Shown: positions 1 to 5,774 of the stretch, one piece after another
Layout of the letters: each line of letters begins with the position of its first letter
Numbering within the stretch: position 1 is the first letter of the stretch
Assembly (NCBI GenBank): GCA_017656305.1
Contig: JACDOG010000008.1
Location: 49,371-113,370, forward strand
DNA from: Thermoanaerobacteraceae bacterium
Lineage (GTDB): Bacteria; Bacillota; JADQBR01
Length of the DNA stretch: 64,000 nt
Reading direction: 5' to 3'
Translations under genes and position numbers: made by a program
Notes under the pieces: model-generated
The model's database searches: none
What the model was told of the DNA's origin: nothing
What the model saw: only the letters and a program-made list of their open reading frames with translations

Positions 1-147
1 CTTGTACAATATTAGGAAATGGTCCATTCCATACGATCCCAATATAAACTGAAGTACAAGATAACAAAAATTTGTTAATCCTGCAAGACCTATAAGAGAT
101 AAAATGGTAGCAACCATCCCCCCTGGGCCCATATAAGCTAATATCAT
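1..147 (-). CDS. Partial small hydrophobic protein (left edge)
   Basis: An open frame on the minus strand runs off the left edge of the window. It would encode a hydrophobic peptide beginning Met-Ile-Leu-Ala-Tyr-Met-Gly-Pro-Gly-Gly. This resembles the N-terminus of short membrane proteins with a YxGPG motif, but I cannot name it. It lies beyond the terminator that follows sigK, so it would need its own promoter. No convincing ribosome binding site precedes the ATG, and a GTG further upstream (near 190) is an alternative start. Low confidence that it is a gene. Confidence 0.25.
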   Translation of the reverse strand, partial: MILAYMGPGGMVATILSLIGLAGLTNFCYLVLQFILGSYGMDHFLILYK

Positions 148-196
148 ACGTAACTGAACCTTTTTCGAGAATATAAAAGAAGTATTCACCTTAATA

Positions 197-229
197 ATAA
201 AAAAGCGACCAATTGTTACCTGGTCGCTC
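197..229 (-). terminator. Rho-independent terminator of sigK
   Basis: A perfect 7-bp stem (GCGACCA / TGGTCGC at 205-211 and 221-227) is followed, in the minus direction, by TTTTTTATT. It lies 21 bases past the sigK stop codon and so would end the rebuilt sigK transcript. Confidence 0.8.
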
Positions 230-249
230 TTTCATTAATTCCAAATATT

Positions 250-606
250 TTACGATGACAAATCTTTAATAAGTTTTTGAATAGCCTTTTTTTCAATCCT
301 GGAAACATAGGAACGGGAGATACCCAACTTTTTAGCAATTTCCCTTTGAGTTTTCCGCAATCCATTAAACAGGCCGTAGCGCCACTCCAGCACCTGCTTT
401 TCCCGTTTGTTCAGCTTTTTCACATGCTCCAGCAGACGTTTCCTTTCCTGCTTATTCTCCACCATTTCCGCCACTATATCTGCTTCCGTGCCCAGCACGT
501 CTTCCAGGCAGATTTCGTTGCCTTCCTTATCTATACCGATGGGATCATACAGAGATACCTCACCCCTGGTTTTCTTTTTTGAGCGCAGGTGCATTAAGAT
601 TTCATT
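250..606 (-). CDS. sigK: Sigma-K, C-terminal half (sigK 3' part, separated by the skin-like element)
   Basis: This frame encodes sigma-70 regions 3 and 4 of the late mother-cell sigma factor. An Asp-Pro-Ile-Gly-x-Asp-Lys-Glu-Gly-Asn-Glu-Ile segment is followed by region 4.2 with the helix-turn-helix Thr-Gln-Arg-Glu-Ile-Ala-Lys-Lys-Leu-Gly-Ile-Ser-Arg-Ser-Tyr-Val-Ser-Arg-Ile-Glu-Lys, nearly identical in pattern to Bacillus SigK. The reading frame continues upstream of the first ATG (594) through Leu and Ile codons to the AATGA core at 602-606. There is no ribosome binding site before that ATG, so it is probably not translated on its own. Joined to the half at 50404-50747 it gives about 231 residues, close to the family length. 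It is intact, which argues for a functional split gene rather than a pseudogene. Confidence 0.95.
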   Translation of the reverse strand, partial: NEILMHLRSKKKTRGEVSLYDPIGIDKEGNEICLEDVLGTEADIVAEMVENKQERKRLLEHVKKLNKREKQVLEWRYGLFNGLRKTQREIAKKLGISRSYVSRIEKKAIQKLIKDLSS

Positions 607-620
607 CTTAATGTCTAAAC
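602..620. other. Left attachment site of the skin-like element
   Basis: The core TCATT (602-606) is followed by the element-side arm CTTAATGTCTAAAC (607-620). On the minus strand the arms CATTAAGA and TCTTAATG form a perfect 8-bp palindrome around the core, which suits binding of a recombinase dimer. The arm is a near inverted copy of the right-end arm at 50386-50400. Confidence 0.85.
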
Positions 621-789
621 CTTTGCGGAATAATCTGCCAACTCAAAAAGAGCAATTATATCCAAAAAGCAGTAGAGTAATTGGTTGTTACTAAAGCTTA
701 CCTATTATGTTTTCCATTTATAAATAAAGTGGGCTTACCAGAAAAATTCTTCTTCCTATATTCTCCATCTACGCCATAAACCCTTTTTT

Positions 790-2310
790 CTATTCACCCC
801 CACCAAGCTTTGCCACTACCGTTATTTCTATATTGCCCCACTTATTCCCGTGGGTTTGTCTGCCGTGGATTACTACCTGTTTCACCAGGAGCCGCACCAG
901 TTCCTTCTTTTCCTCAAAAGACAGATCGTCTAGCCGGTCCAGGAAATCCGCAGTAATCTTTTTAATTTCTTCCGCCCTGTACTTCAAGTTTTCTTCGCCG
1001 TTGATCTCATCTATTAATTCCCCCTTTCTTGCTTCCAGCCTGGCAATCCTTCTTTTCAGTTCCGACAGCATTGCCTCGGTCTTTTCATCCAGGTCCACCA
1101 GCCCGGAAGCCAGGGTGGACAAAATATTATCCCTTCCCTTCATAGCTTCATTTAGTAGCTTATCCACTTTTTTTAGCTCTTTCTTCAAATTTTCCGCATC
1201 CGGCCTGCATCTGGAGGCCTCTTCCGCTACTCCTTCCGGGTCAAAAACCCACTGCTTCACCTGCTCCCAGACAGCATCTTCAATAAGAGAAGCTAAAATC
1301 ATTTTCCTAGGCCGGCAACCAACATTCTTTGCACCCTGAGTAGGCTTGGCACAGGTATAGCGCCGTTCTTTCCTTCCCCACCAATTTGCATAGACACCGG
1401 TCATGGTATTACCGCAGTCACCGCAGGAAATAATCCCACTGAGAAGATAATTCTTGGTGCCCTTACTGGCCCACAGCCTCCTGGCCTCTGCCAGTTTTTC
1501 CTGGGCCCTAATAAAAGTCTGTTTATCAATGATTGCCGGTACATTTATAGGAATCCAGTCTTTTTTATCCCTTGTTTCAAACTTATTTCCTTCACATTTA
1601 CGCTTACGGTAATACCACACACCCATGTATGTAGTATTAGAAAGGATCTGAATGATAACCTGCCTGTGCCATTTAGCCTTACGTGTCTTTGTCGGAATAT
1701 CCTTATCATTTAAATACCTGGCAATACCGTTTGCCCCCCGGTCTTCCTCAATAAACAGCCGGAAGATTTCCCTAACAACTTCCGCTTCCCGTTCGTTTAT
1801 CGTTATCTTTCCGGTTTCCGGATTATAATCATAGCCGTAGGTATTAAAACCAACCGGAACGCCACCCTCCCTGGCCTTTTGTATTTTGCCTAAAGAAGTA
1901 CGCTCCCTTATTTTTTCCTTTTCATACTCCGCAATGGCACCCCTGACCGAGTAAAACAGCCTCCCTTCCGGAGTATCCTTCCAGTCAAAATTCAAAAACT
2001 CCAATTTCACTCCTGCTTTTTCAAACTCTTCAGTGAGAACCAGCTGGTGCGATAACTTTCTTGATAACCGGTCAGGATCGCGGACAATTATACAGTCAAC
2101 TTCTCCCCTTTTTACAGCCTCCCTTAAAGCAGTAAGTCCCGGACGCTCCATAAGAGAACCCGAGACCCCTTCATCGGCATATACGGTTATATCTTCTTCC
2201 GAAGCCCCCAACTCAAAAGCTTTTTGTTTGCACGATTCCTTCTGCTCCGAAAGGCTGTACCCACGCACCTGGTCTTCGGTGCTTACTCTGGCATAAACGG
2301 CAAAGCGCAT
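790..2310 (-). CDS. spoIVCA: Large serine recombinase, SpoIVCA-type (skin excisionase/integrase)
   Basis: This 506-residue enzyme would cut and rejoin DNA at the att cores to excise the element and rebuild sigK in the sporulating mother cell. The N-terminal resolvase domain starts Tyr-Ala-Arg-Val-Ser-Thr-Glu-Asp-Gln, with Arg8 and nucleophile Ser10. A recombinase domain follows (about 160-270), then a zinc-ribbon region with Cys-Gly-Asp-Cys near 300 and further Cys residues, a long charged coiled-coil stretch (about 375-445) and a C-terminal tail. Length matches SpoIVCA (about 500 residues). It is the gene nearest the sigK 3' half, as in Bacillus, and stops about 180 bp from the core. A 50-residue ORF ends 15 bp upstream and is probably co-transcribed. 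Assignment to sigK excision rests on location as well as family. I see no sign of inactivation. Confidence 0.92.
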   Translation of the reverse strand: MRFAVYARVSTEDQVRGYSLSEQKESCKQKAFELGASEEDITVYADEGVSGSLMERPGLTALREAVKRGEVDCIIVRDPDRLSRKLSHQLVLTEEFEKAGVKLEFLNFDWKDTPEGRLFYSVRGAIAEYEKEKIRERTSLGKIQKAREGGVPVGFNTYGYDYNPETGKITINEREAEVVREIFRLFIEEDRGANGIARYLNDKDIPTKTRKAKWHRQVIIQILSNTTYMGVWYYRKRKCEGNKFETRDKKDWIPINVPAIIDKQTFIRAQEKLAEARRLWASKGTKNYLLSGIISCGDCGNTMTGVYANWWGRKERRYTCAKPTQGAKNVGCRPRKMILASLIEDAVWEQVKQWVFDPEGVAEEASRCRPDAENLKKELKKVDKLLNEAMKGRDNILSTLASGLVDLDEKTEAMLSELKRRIARLEARKGELIDEINGEENLKYRAEEIKKITADFLDRLDDLSFEEKKELVRLLVKQVVIHGRQTHGNKWGNIEITVVAKLGGGE

Positions 2311-2325
2311 ATAGACTACAGCCCC

Positions 2326-2478
2326 TTACTTTAACAACTCCTTTTTGTAAATCCTCCGGATAATTTTTCTCGCCAAAAGCCTGCTGGCGGCCTTACGATT
2401 ATCCTCATCGCTGTATACAACCGTAAGCCTGACCTTTTCGTTTAGCTTTTTTGTAGTGCTTACGGGCCGAACACTCAC
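2326..2478 (-). CDS. Small basic protein upstream of the recombinase; candidate recombination directionality factor
   Basis: A 50-residue ORF starts at GTG (2478) behind a strong GGGAGGG ribosome binding site with 5-base spacing, and ends 15 bp before the recombinase start. The product is very rich in Arg and Lys, especially in its C-terminal half, with no Cys and no membrane segment. I do not recognise the family. Excision by large serine recombinases usually needs a small partner protein encoded by the same element (for example SprB in SPbeta, and a skin-encoded factor in Clostridioides difficile). Position, size and charge make this ORF a candidate. That role is inference only. Confidence 0.55.
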   Translation of the reverse strand: MSVRPVSTTKKLNEKVRLTVVYSDEDNRKAASRLLARKIIRRIYKKELLK

Positions 2479-2501
2479 TTAACCCTCCCCCCCTTTAGTA
2501 A

Positions 2502-2528
2502 ATCATATGAAATAAACTCATTGTCCTA
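2502..2528 (-). promoter_or_regulatory. Possible mother-cell promoter with SpoIIID-like site for the recombinase operon
   Basis: On the minus strand, TAGGACAATG (2528-2519) matches 9 of 10 positions of the SpoIIID consensus WWRRACARNY. CATATGAT (2509-2502) resembles a sigma-E -10 box, and lies about 24 bp upstream of the GTG of the small ORF. I cannot find a good -35 at the correct spacing. In Bacillus spoIVCA is controlled by sigma-E and SpoIIID, which is why this is worth noting. Confidence 0.3.
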
Positions 2529-2647
2529 TAATGGAAAAACCAGGAAACAATACCGCTCCGGTCTTTATGTTCTTGCTTTCTCCTCAAACAAACCGACAGA
2601 CATCGTATTCCATGAAAAGTCACAGTCCAAATTGGTACAGTGCAGCG

Positions 2648-2740
2648 TTACGAATAGGCCGTGCTCTTTGCCTCAATATACCCCGGCCTACTACAGTTCG
2701 GACAGTAAGCTACAGCCTCAACATTTACATAAGCAACCAT
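2648..2740 (-). CDS. Very small protein with a Cys-x-x-Cys motif
   Basis: A 30-residue ORF begins at ATG 2740, preceded by a GGGGGG tract as a possible ribosome binding site. It contains Tyr-Cys-Pro-Asn-Cys, a zinc-knuckle-like pair with no second pair visible. It lies just downstream of a terminator hairpin and upstream of the recombinase operon. It may be a remnant of a larger zinc-ribbon protein. Weak support. Confidence 0.25.
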   Translation of the reverse strand: MVAYVNVEAVAYCPNCSRPGYIEAKSTAYS

Positions 2741-2753
2741 ACATTTATCCCCC

Positions 2754-2787
2754 CAATAAAAAATACCTACGGCATAGAAACCGTAGG
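2754..2787 (-). terminator. Terminator downstream of the structured-RNA candidate
   Basis: A perfect 7-bp stem CCTACGG/CCGTAGG (2766-2772, 2781-2787) is followed on the minus strand by TATTTTTTATT. No protein gene lies just upstream on this strand until 3316, so the likely transcript it ends is the GC-rich RNA candidate at 2940-3220. Confidence 0.6.
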
Positions 2788-2939
2788 AATTTATATTAAA
2801 TAATCTACATCCTGCTACTTTATCCAGAAAAAAAACTAAAACTACTGAGTATTAATGTTATGTAAACTAACACCCCTATCCAAATAACTCAATTCTTTAG
2901 AAATACCAACTGTGTACTAAAACTGGAATATAAACCAAA

Positions 2940-3220
2940 ACCGGTTGCGCTCACTAACGCGCTGCCTTCCCCGCCTTCGGGTCCCACCGCGGGTTTTTAC
3001 CCCGCAGCCGACGGAGTCACTCTACGCACATGCACTTCTGGGGTAAGTGCGGTTCCCCGAACCGGAAAAGCCAACTAAGCCTTACACCGTATGAAAGCAA
3101 GAACACACTTTCACCGTTGTGCTCGGCTGTCATTGCCGGCTCAACCGGTCAGGTACACCGGCGTAAGCCCGGTCAGACTCTCTCCCTCCGAAGTTTTCTT
3201 GCCCCATCCTCCGGAGAGCT
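2940..3220 (-). ncRNA. GC-rich, highly structured non-coding RNA candidate
   Basis: A GC-rich island stands out in A+T-rich surroundings and has no credible protein gene. Read on the minus strand it opens with a stem joining CTCTCC to GGGAGAG (near 3215-3170). It contains further hairpins such as CGGTTC-GGG-GAACCG (near 3050) and GCGGG-GTAAAA-CCCGC (near 2990), and has a terminator about 150 bp downstream. This density of GC stems suggests a structured RNA. Its size and architecture would suit an orphan HEARO/omega RNA (the guide RNA of IscB/IsrB nucleases), but no such nuclease gene is present, so this identity is a guess. Confidence 0.45.
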
Positions 3221-3315
3221 AAGTTTTCAAAGAACGAAAAGTTATATGTTACACCAAAAAATGGTATAATAGCATTTAACAGAAATTAAAAAAAATGCCC
3301 TTTATCGTTGCATTC

Positions 3316-3504
3316 TTAATCAAAAAAAATTTCGTCAATGTTGGCCTCAAAATACCTAGCAATCTTCTTAGCAAGCTTTAGAGTAGGATTTCTCGTATTT
3401 TGTTCAATCATCCCATAGAAAGCCCTTGAAATTCCTAGTTCTTCAGCAACTTCTTTTTGTGTAAGTTTGCGCTGCTTTCTAAGTTTTACTAAGTTACGCC
3501 TCAT
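3316..3504 (-). CDS. Small XRE-family helix-turn-helix regulator
   Basis: A 62-residue Cro/C1-type DNA-binding protein: the helix-turn-helix spans Leu-Thr-Gln-Lys-Glu-Val-Ala-Glu-Glu-Leu-Gly-Ile-Ser-Arg and the rest of the domain fills the protein. I chose ATG 3504 because GAGGGGG lies 9 bases upstream. An earlier in-frame start at 3525 would place codons inside an operator. It is transcribed divergently from the repressor gene at 3658, and three similar palindromes lie in the shared gap, as in a phage or ICE genetic switch. It is likely the Cro-like or excision-side regulator of the element, but its targets are unknown. Confidence 0.8.
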   Translation of the reverse strand: MRRNLVKLRKQRKLTQKEVAEELGISRAFYGMIEQNTRNPTLKLAKKIARYFEANIDEIFFD

Positions 3505-3520
3505 ATGCCGCCCCCTCGTT

Positions 3521-3633
3521 TGCAACCAATAGTGGCAATTGTTGTGTCTTATTATAATGCAACCATTCGTGGCATGTCAAGAGTTTTTGCAACTTTTTAG
3601 GGTATTTATTTTTTGATGCCACATATTGTGGTA
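3521..3633. promoter_or_regulatory. Three 17-bp operator repeats between divergent regulators
   Basis: Three related imperfect palindromes occur at 3521-3537 (TGCAACCAATAGTGGCA), 3558-3574 (TGCAACCATTCGTGGCA) and 3617-3633 (TGCCACATATTGTGGTA). Half-sites follow TGCCAC/TGCAAC around an AT-rich centre. They occupy the whole divergent promoter region, with a TATAAT-like box (TTATAATGC) near 3553. They look like binding sites for the XRE proteins on either side. Confidence 0.75.
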
Positions 3634-3657
3634 ATATTTACTTGAGGTGCTACAATA

Positions 3658-4035
3658 ATGGATTCCTTAGGAAGAAGAATACAAAAGCTTCGTAAGCAAA
3701 AAAATCTAACCCAACAAGAACTTGCTACAGTTATTGGAATCTCCAGAGGGTCTCTATCTATGATAGAAATAGATAAACGTGAACCTGATAATCAAACCTT
3801 AAAGAAGTTTGCAGATTTTTTTAACGTCAGCACCGACTATCTTCTCGGCCGCACCGATGACCCTTCATATCAAACGGACGAGCTTTCTGAAAAAGAACTG
3901 GAAGAAATTATTAAAAAAGAAGGTATTATGTTTGATGGTATCCCACTGGATGAGGAAGATAAAGAAGACATTATAGAAGTAATGAAAATTGCCTGGAAAA
4001 CTCTTCAAAGGCGGAAACATAATAAGTCCAAGTAG
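3658..4035 (+). CDS. ImmR-like XRE transcriptional repressor
   Basis: A 125-residue repressor. The N-terminal helix-turn-helix domain (about residues 6-60) has Leu-Thr-Gln-Gln-Glu-Leu-Ala-x-Val-Ile-Gly-Ile-Ser-Arg, then Pro-Asp-x-x-Thr-Leu-Lys-Lys-Phe-Ala-Asp-Phe-Phe-Asn-Val-Ser-x-Asp-Tyr-Leu-Leu-Gly, typical of the CI/ImmR class. An acidic C-terminal tail (about 85-125) follows and may be the cleavage or dimer region. The start is set by GAGGTG 9 bases upstream. The next gene encodes an ImmA-type metalloprotease, and in ICEBs1 that pair controls element excision, with ImmA cleaving ImmR. By analogy this is the main repressor of the element. Confidence 0.82.
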   Translation: MDSLGRRIQKLRKQKNLTQQELATVIGISRGSLSMIEIDKREPDNQTLKKFADFFNVSTDYLLGRTDDPSYQTDELSEKELEEIIKKEGIMFDGIPLDEEDKEDIIEVMKIAWKTLQRRKHNKSK

Positions 4036-4072
4036 AACTTGTAACAAACAATTAAGGCATTTGAGTCAAAAC

Positions 4073-4106
4073 AGACTGCTGCTTTCAAAAGCAGCAGTCT
4101 TATTAA
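4073..4106 (+). terminator. Terminator or attenuator between repressor and protease genes
   Basis: A long stem (GACTGCTGCTTT / AAAGCAGCAGTC) is followed by TTATTAAT. It lies between the repressor and the ImmA-like gene, and may limit read-through so that less protease than repressor is made. A very similar stem ends the protease gene at 4849-4883. Confidence 0.65.
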
Positions 4107-4164
4107 TATCGGCAGATTTCGACAAATTACCGTCCCAAAAAATGACAGTAGTGGAGGAACTTCA

Positions 4165-4662
4165 ATGAACTACGTGTTAAAAGAAGCACATAAACTGATG
4201 AAGCAGTTTGGTACCGGTGAACCACATCAACTGGCAGAATACCTTGATATTGAAGTAATAAAATATCCTTTCTCTAAACTTAGGGGAATGTTCTTTACCA
4301 TAAAAGGTCAAAAATTCGCTGCAATAAATAACAACCTAGGTATTTCAGAACAAAAGTTTACTCTACTCCACGAAATTGCCCATGCAAGGCTGCACCCTGA
4401 GATAAACTACTTTTTTATTAAAGAAAATAATCTAATTGTAACCGGGAAGTACGAACACCAGGCACACCTCTTTGCCGCTGTGCTTCTGCTCCGGGAAACG
4501 CCAGAAGAGTACCGGGCCCAAATAGCACGTAACCTTACAAAGAAAATTCCCAGCCTTTACATAAAAAAACTTCTAAATTGGGAAGAAACAAAAATGCATT
4601 CACCGGTAGTAACAGAAGAGACGAATGCATTTAAAAAAGAAGTGTCCATCAAAATGAGATAG
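4165..4662 (+). CDS. ImmA/IrrE-type metallopeptidase (anti-repressor)
   Basis: A 165-residue protein of the ImmA/IrrE family (COG2856-like) with the zinc-binding motif His69-Glu70-Ile-Ala-His73, followed by Arg-Leu-His-Pro-Glu. A second conserved stretch Glu-His-Gln-Ala-His-Leu-Phe-Ala-Ala-x-Leu-Leu lies near residue 92. Such enzymes cleave a partner XRE repressor to induce mobile elements (ICEBs1 ImmA on ImmR; IrrE/DdrO in Deinococcus). The partner here is the gene just upstream. The ribosome binding site GGAGGAAC sits directly before ATG 4165. Trigger conditions cannot be read from the sequence. Confidence 0.85.
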   Translation: MNYVLKEAHKLMKQFGTGEPHQLAEYLDIEVIKYPFSKLRGMFFTIKGQKFAAINNNLGISEQKFTLLHEIAHARLHPEINYFFIKENNLIVTGKYEHQAHLFAAVLLLRETPEEYRAQIARNLTKKIPSLYIKKLLNWEETKMHSPVVTEETNAFKKEVSIKMR

Positions 4663-4848
4663 GGCTAATTAGGAAAAAAATCGGCTAAAAGAGATGGGAA
4701 TCGAATGTTGAGAATAGAGGATATTAAGGAGAAGAGTTAAATAACGAAAAAATTATAACAGCGCACCGGTGCGAAAAAACGCAAACATTGTCGAATGCAG
4801 TAGACAAAAATTACTTAAAATACTCAAAAGAAAAGCTATATACATTTT

Positions 4849-4883
4849 AAAAGACTGCTGCCTAACCGGCAGCAGTCTTTTTT
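4849..4883 (+). terminator. Terminator of the repressor-protease unit
   Basis: The stem AAGACTGCTGCC / GGCAGCAGTCTT is followed by TTTT. It is a strong hairpin about 190 bp after the ImmA stop. The stem sequence is shared with the hairpin at 4073-4106. Confidence 0.8.
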
Positions 4884-5095
4884 AGTGTCAGCAATTTTTG
4901 AAGAAATTAGCAGGTAGTGTCAATAATTGCGTCCTCCGGCTGTTTGAACATCTTCTATTACACAGAAACATGTATAAAGATCTCGTGCATAATAAATTAC
5001 TGTAATTTTCCCGGCCGTCATTACTTCTCCGGTAATTTTTACGCCCCAAAAACGCGTTAAGTTTCTGCTTTACTACCTGTTAAATTACTTGATAA

Positions 5096-5138
5096 ACATG
5101 CTTATATACTCAGTAAATTGATTTCCAAAGGTGTATCC
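5096..5138. repeat. Short dispersed repeat, copy 1
   Basis: About 43 bp beginning AACATGCTTATATACTCAGT recur with one or two mismatches at 14041-14083, on the same strand. It could be the end of a lost IS or MITE. Confidence 0.6.
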
Positions 5139-5400
5139 TCAAAATAATAAATTACAAAAGTTTCTTGGGAAAAACTTAGATATAAGATTCTTCTCCAAAA
5201 TAGTTGGTTAAGGGTTAAGCTAATATATCTAACAAACTTTACCTAGAAAGACACATGGGTTAGTTAGATAGCCTTGCCGGCTTGAGAAATTTTATACCGG
5301 CCAGCTTCGGCTGTCAAGGCAACCCTCAGGAATACACCTTACGGCGGCTTTGACTGTCTCGTTGCCAGGTGTAGATCCGAGCCTAACCGGGCAAAGGAAT

Positions 5401-5568
5401 TCACGTATATTTGGCTGTCAGGCTGTAGTTGATTAAAGCACGCTGCTCCGCTTCATCAAAAACCTGGACTGCAGTCATCGAAAAAACGGTTCTTCCCTTT
5501 TCCGTGACCATTGAAATCCCGAATATTTGTGAAATACATTCGCTGTTTTTGAAATATCCGGTCAATTC
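5401..5568 (-). pseudogene. C-terminal remnant of an unidentified gene
   Basis: An open stretch of 55 codons with no start codon near its beginning encodes a plausible, non-repetitive protein tail (for example Thr-Ala-Val-Gln-Val-Phe-Asp-Glu-Ala-Glu-Gln-Arg-Ala). It is preceded by a stop codon. Base composition is less A+T-rich than the neighbouring restriction genes. I do not recognise the family. Confidence 0.3.
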
Positions 5569-5590
5569 TTAACAACTAAAAAGCCTTCGG

Positions 5591-5651
5591 ATGGGTTCTG
5601 TCAAGGGCCCGTAAGGTGGCGGAAGCGTAACCTTTACTCTTGGCAGAACCC
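5591..5651. repeat. Inverted repeat, possible IS end
   Basis: TGGGTTCTG-T-CAAG (from 5591) pairs with CTTG-G-CAGAACCCA (to 5651) across about 33 bases. No U-tract follows, so it is not a normal terminator. Confidence 0.45.
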
Positions 5652-5774
5652 AGGAGAAAGCTATAATGATTTAACTATTGACCGAATTGGGTTTGCATGA
5701 TATTTAACTTAACTAAAATGGAGGTAACCTTTTTTCTAATCATTAGACTTCTCAAATTAACGGGGTAAGCCATC

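Larger units (their letters stand above)
4884..5774. other. Non-coding stretch with gene debris
   Basis: I see no intact gene in these 890 bases. They hold a short repeat shared with 14041-14083 (at 5096-5138), the C-terminal remnant of an unidentified gene (5401-5568, minus strand) and an inverted repeat (5591-5651). The mix suggests decayed insertions next to the restriction operon. Confidence 0.5.

Noticed and set aside
250..594. Truncated sigK fragment read as a pseudogene
   Set aside because: Both halves are intact, share the AATGA core, and rejoin in frame to full conserved SigK, with a SpoIVCA-type recombinase beside one half.
2521..2803. Two plus-strand ORFs of about 90 residues
   Set aside because: No ribosome binding site, odd composition, and they cover a terminator and probable minus-strand features.
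3030..3269. Plus-strand ORF of 79 residues in the GC-rich island
   Set aside because: Opposed by strong hairpin structure and lacks a start site; the island is better explained as structured RNA.
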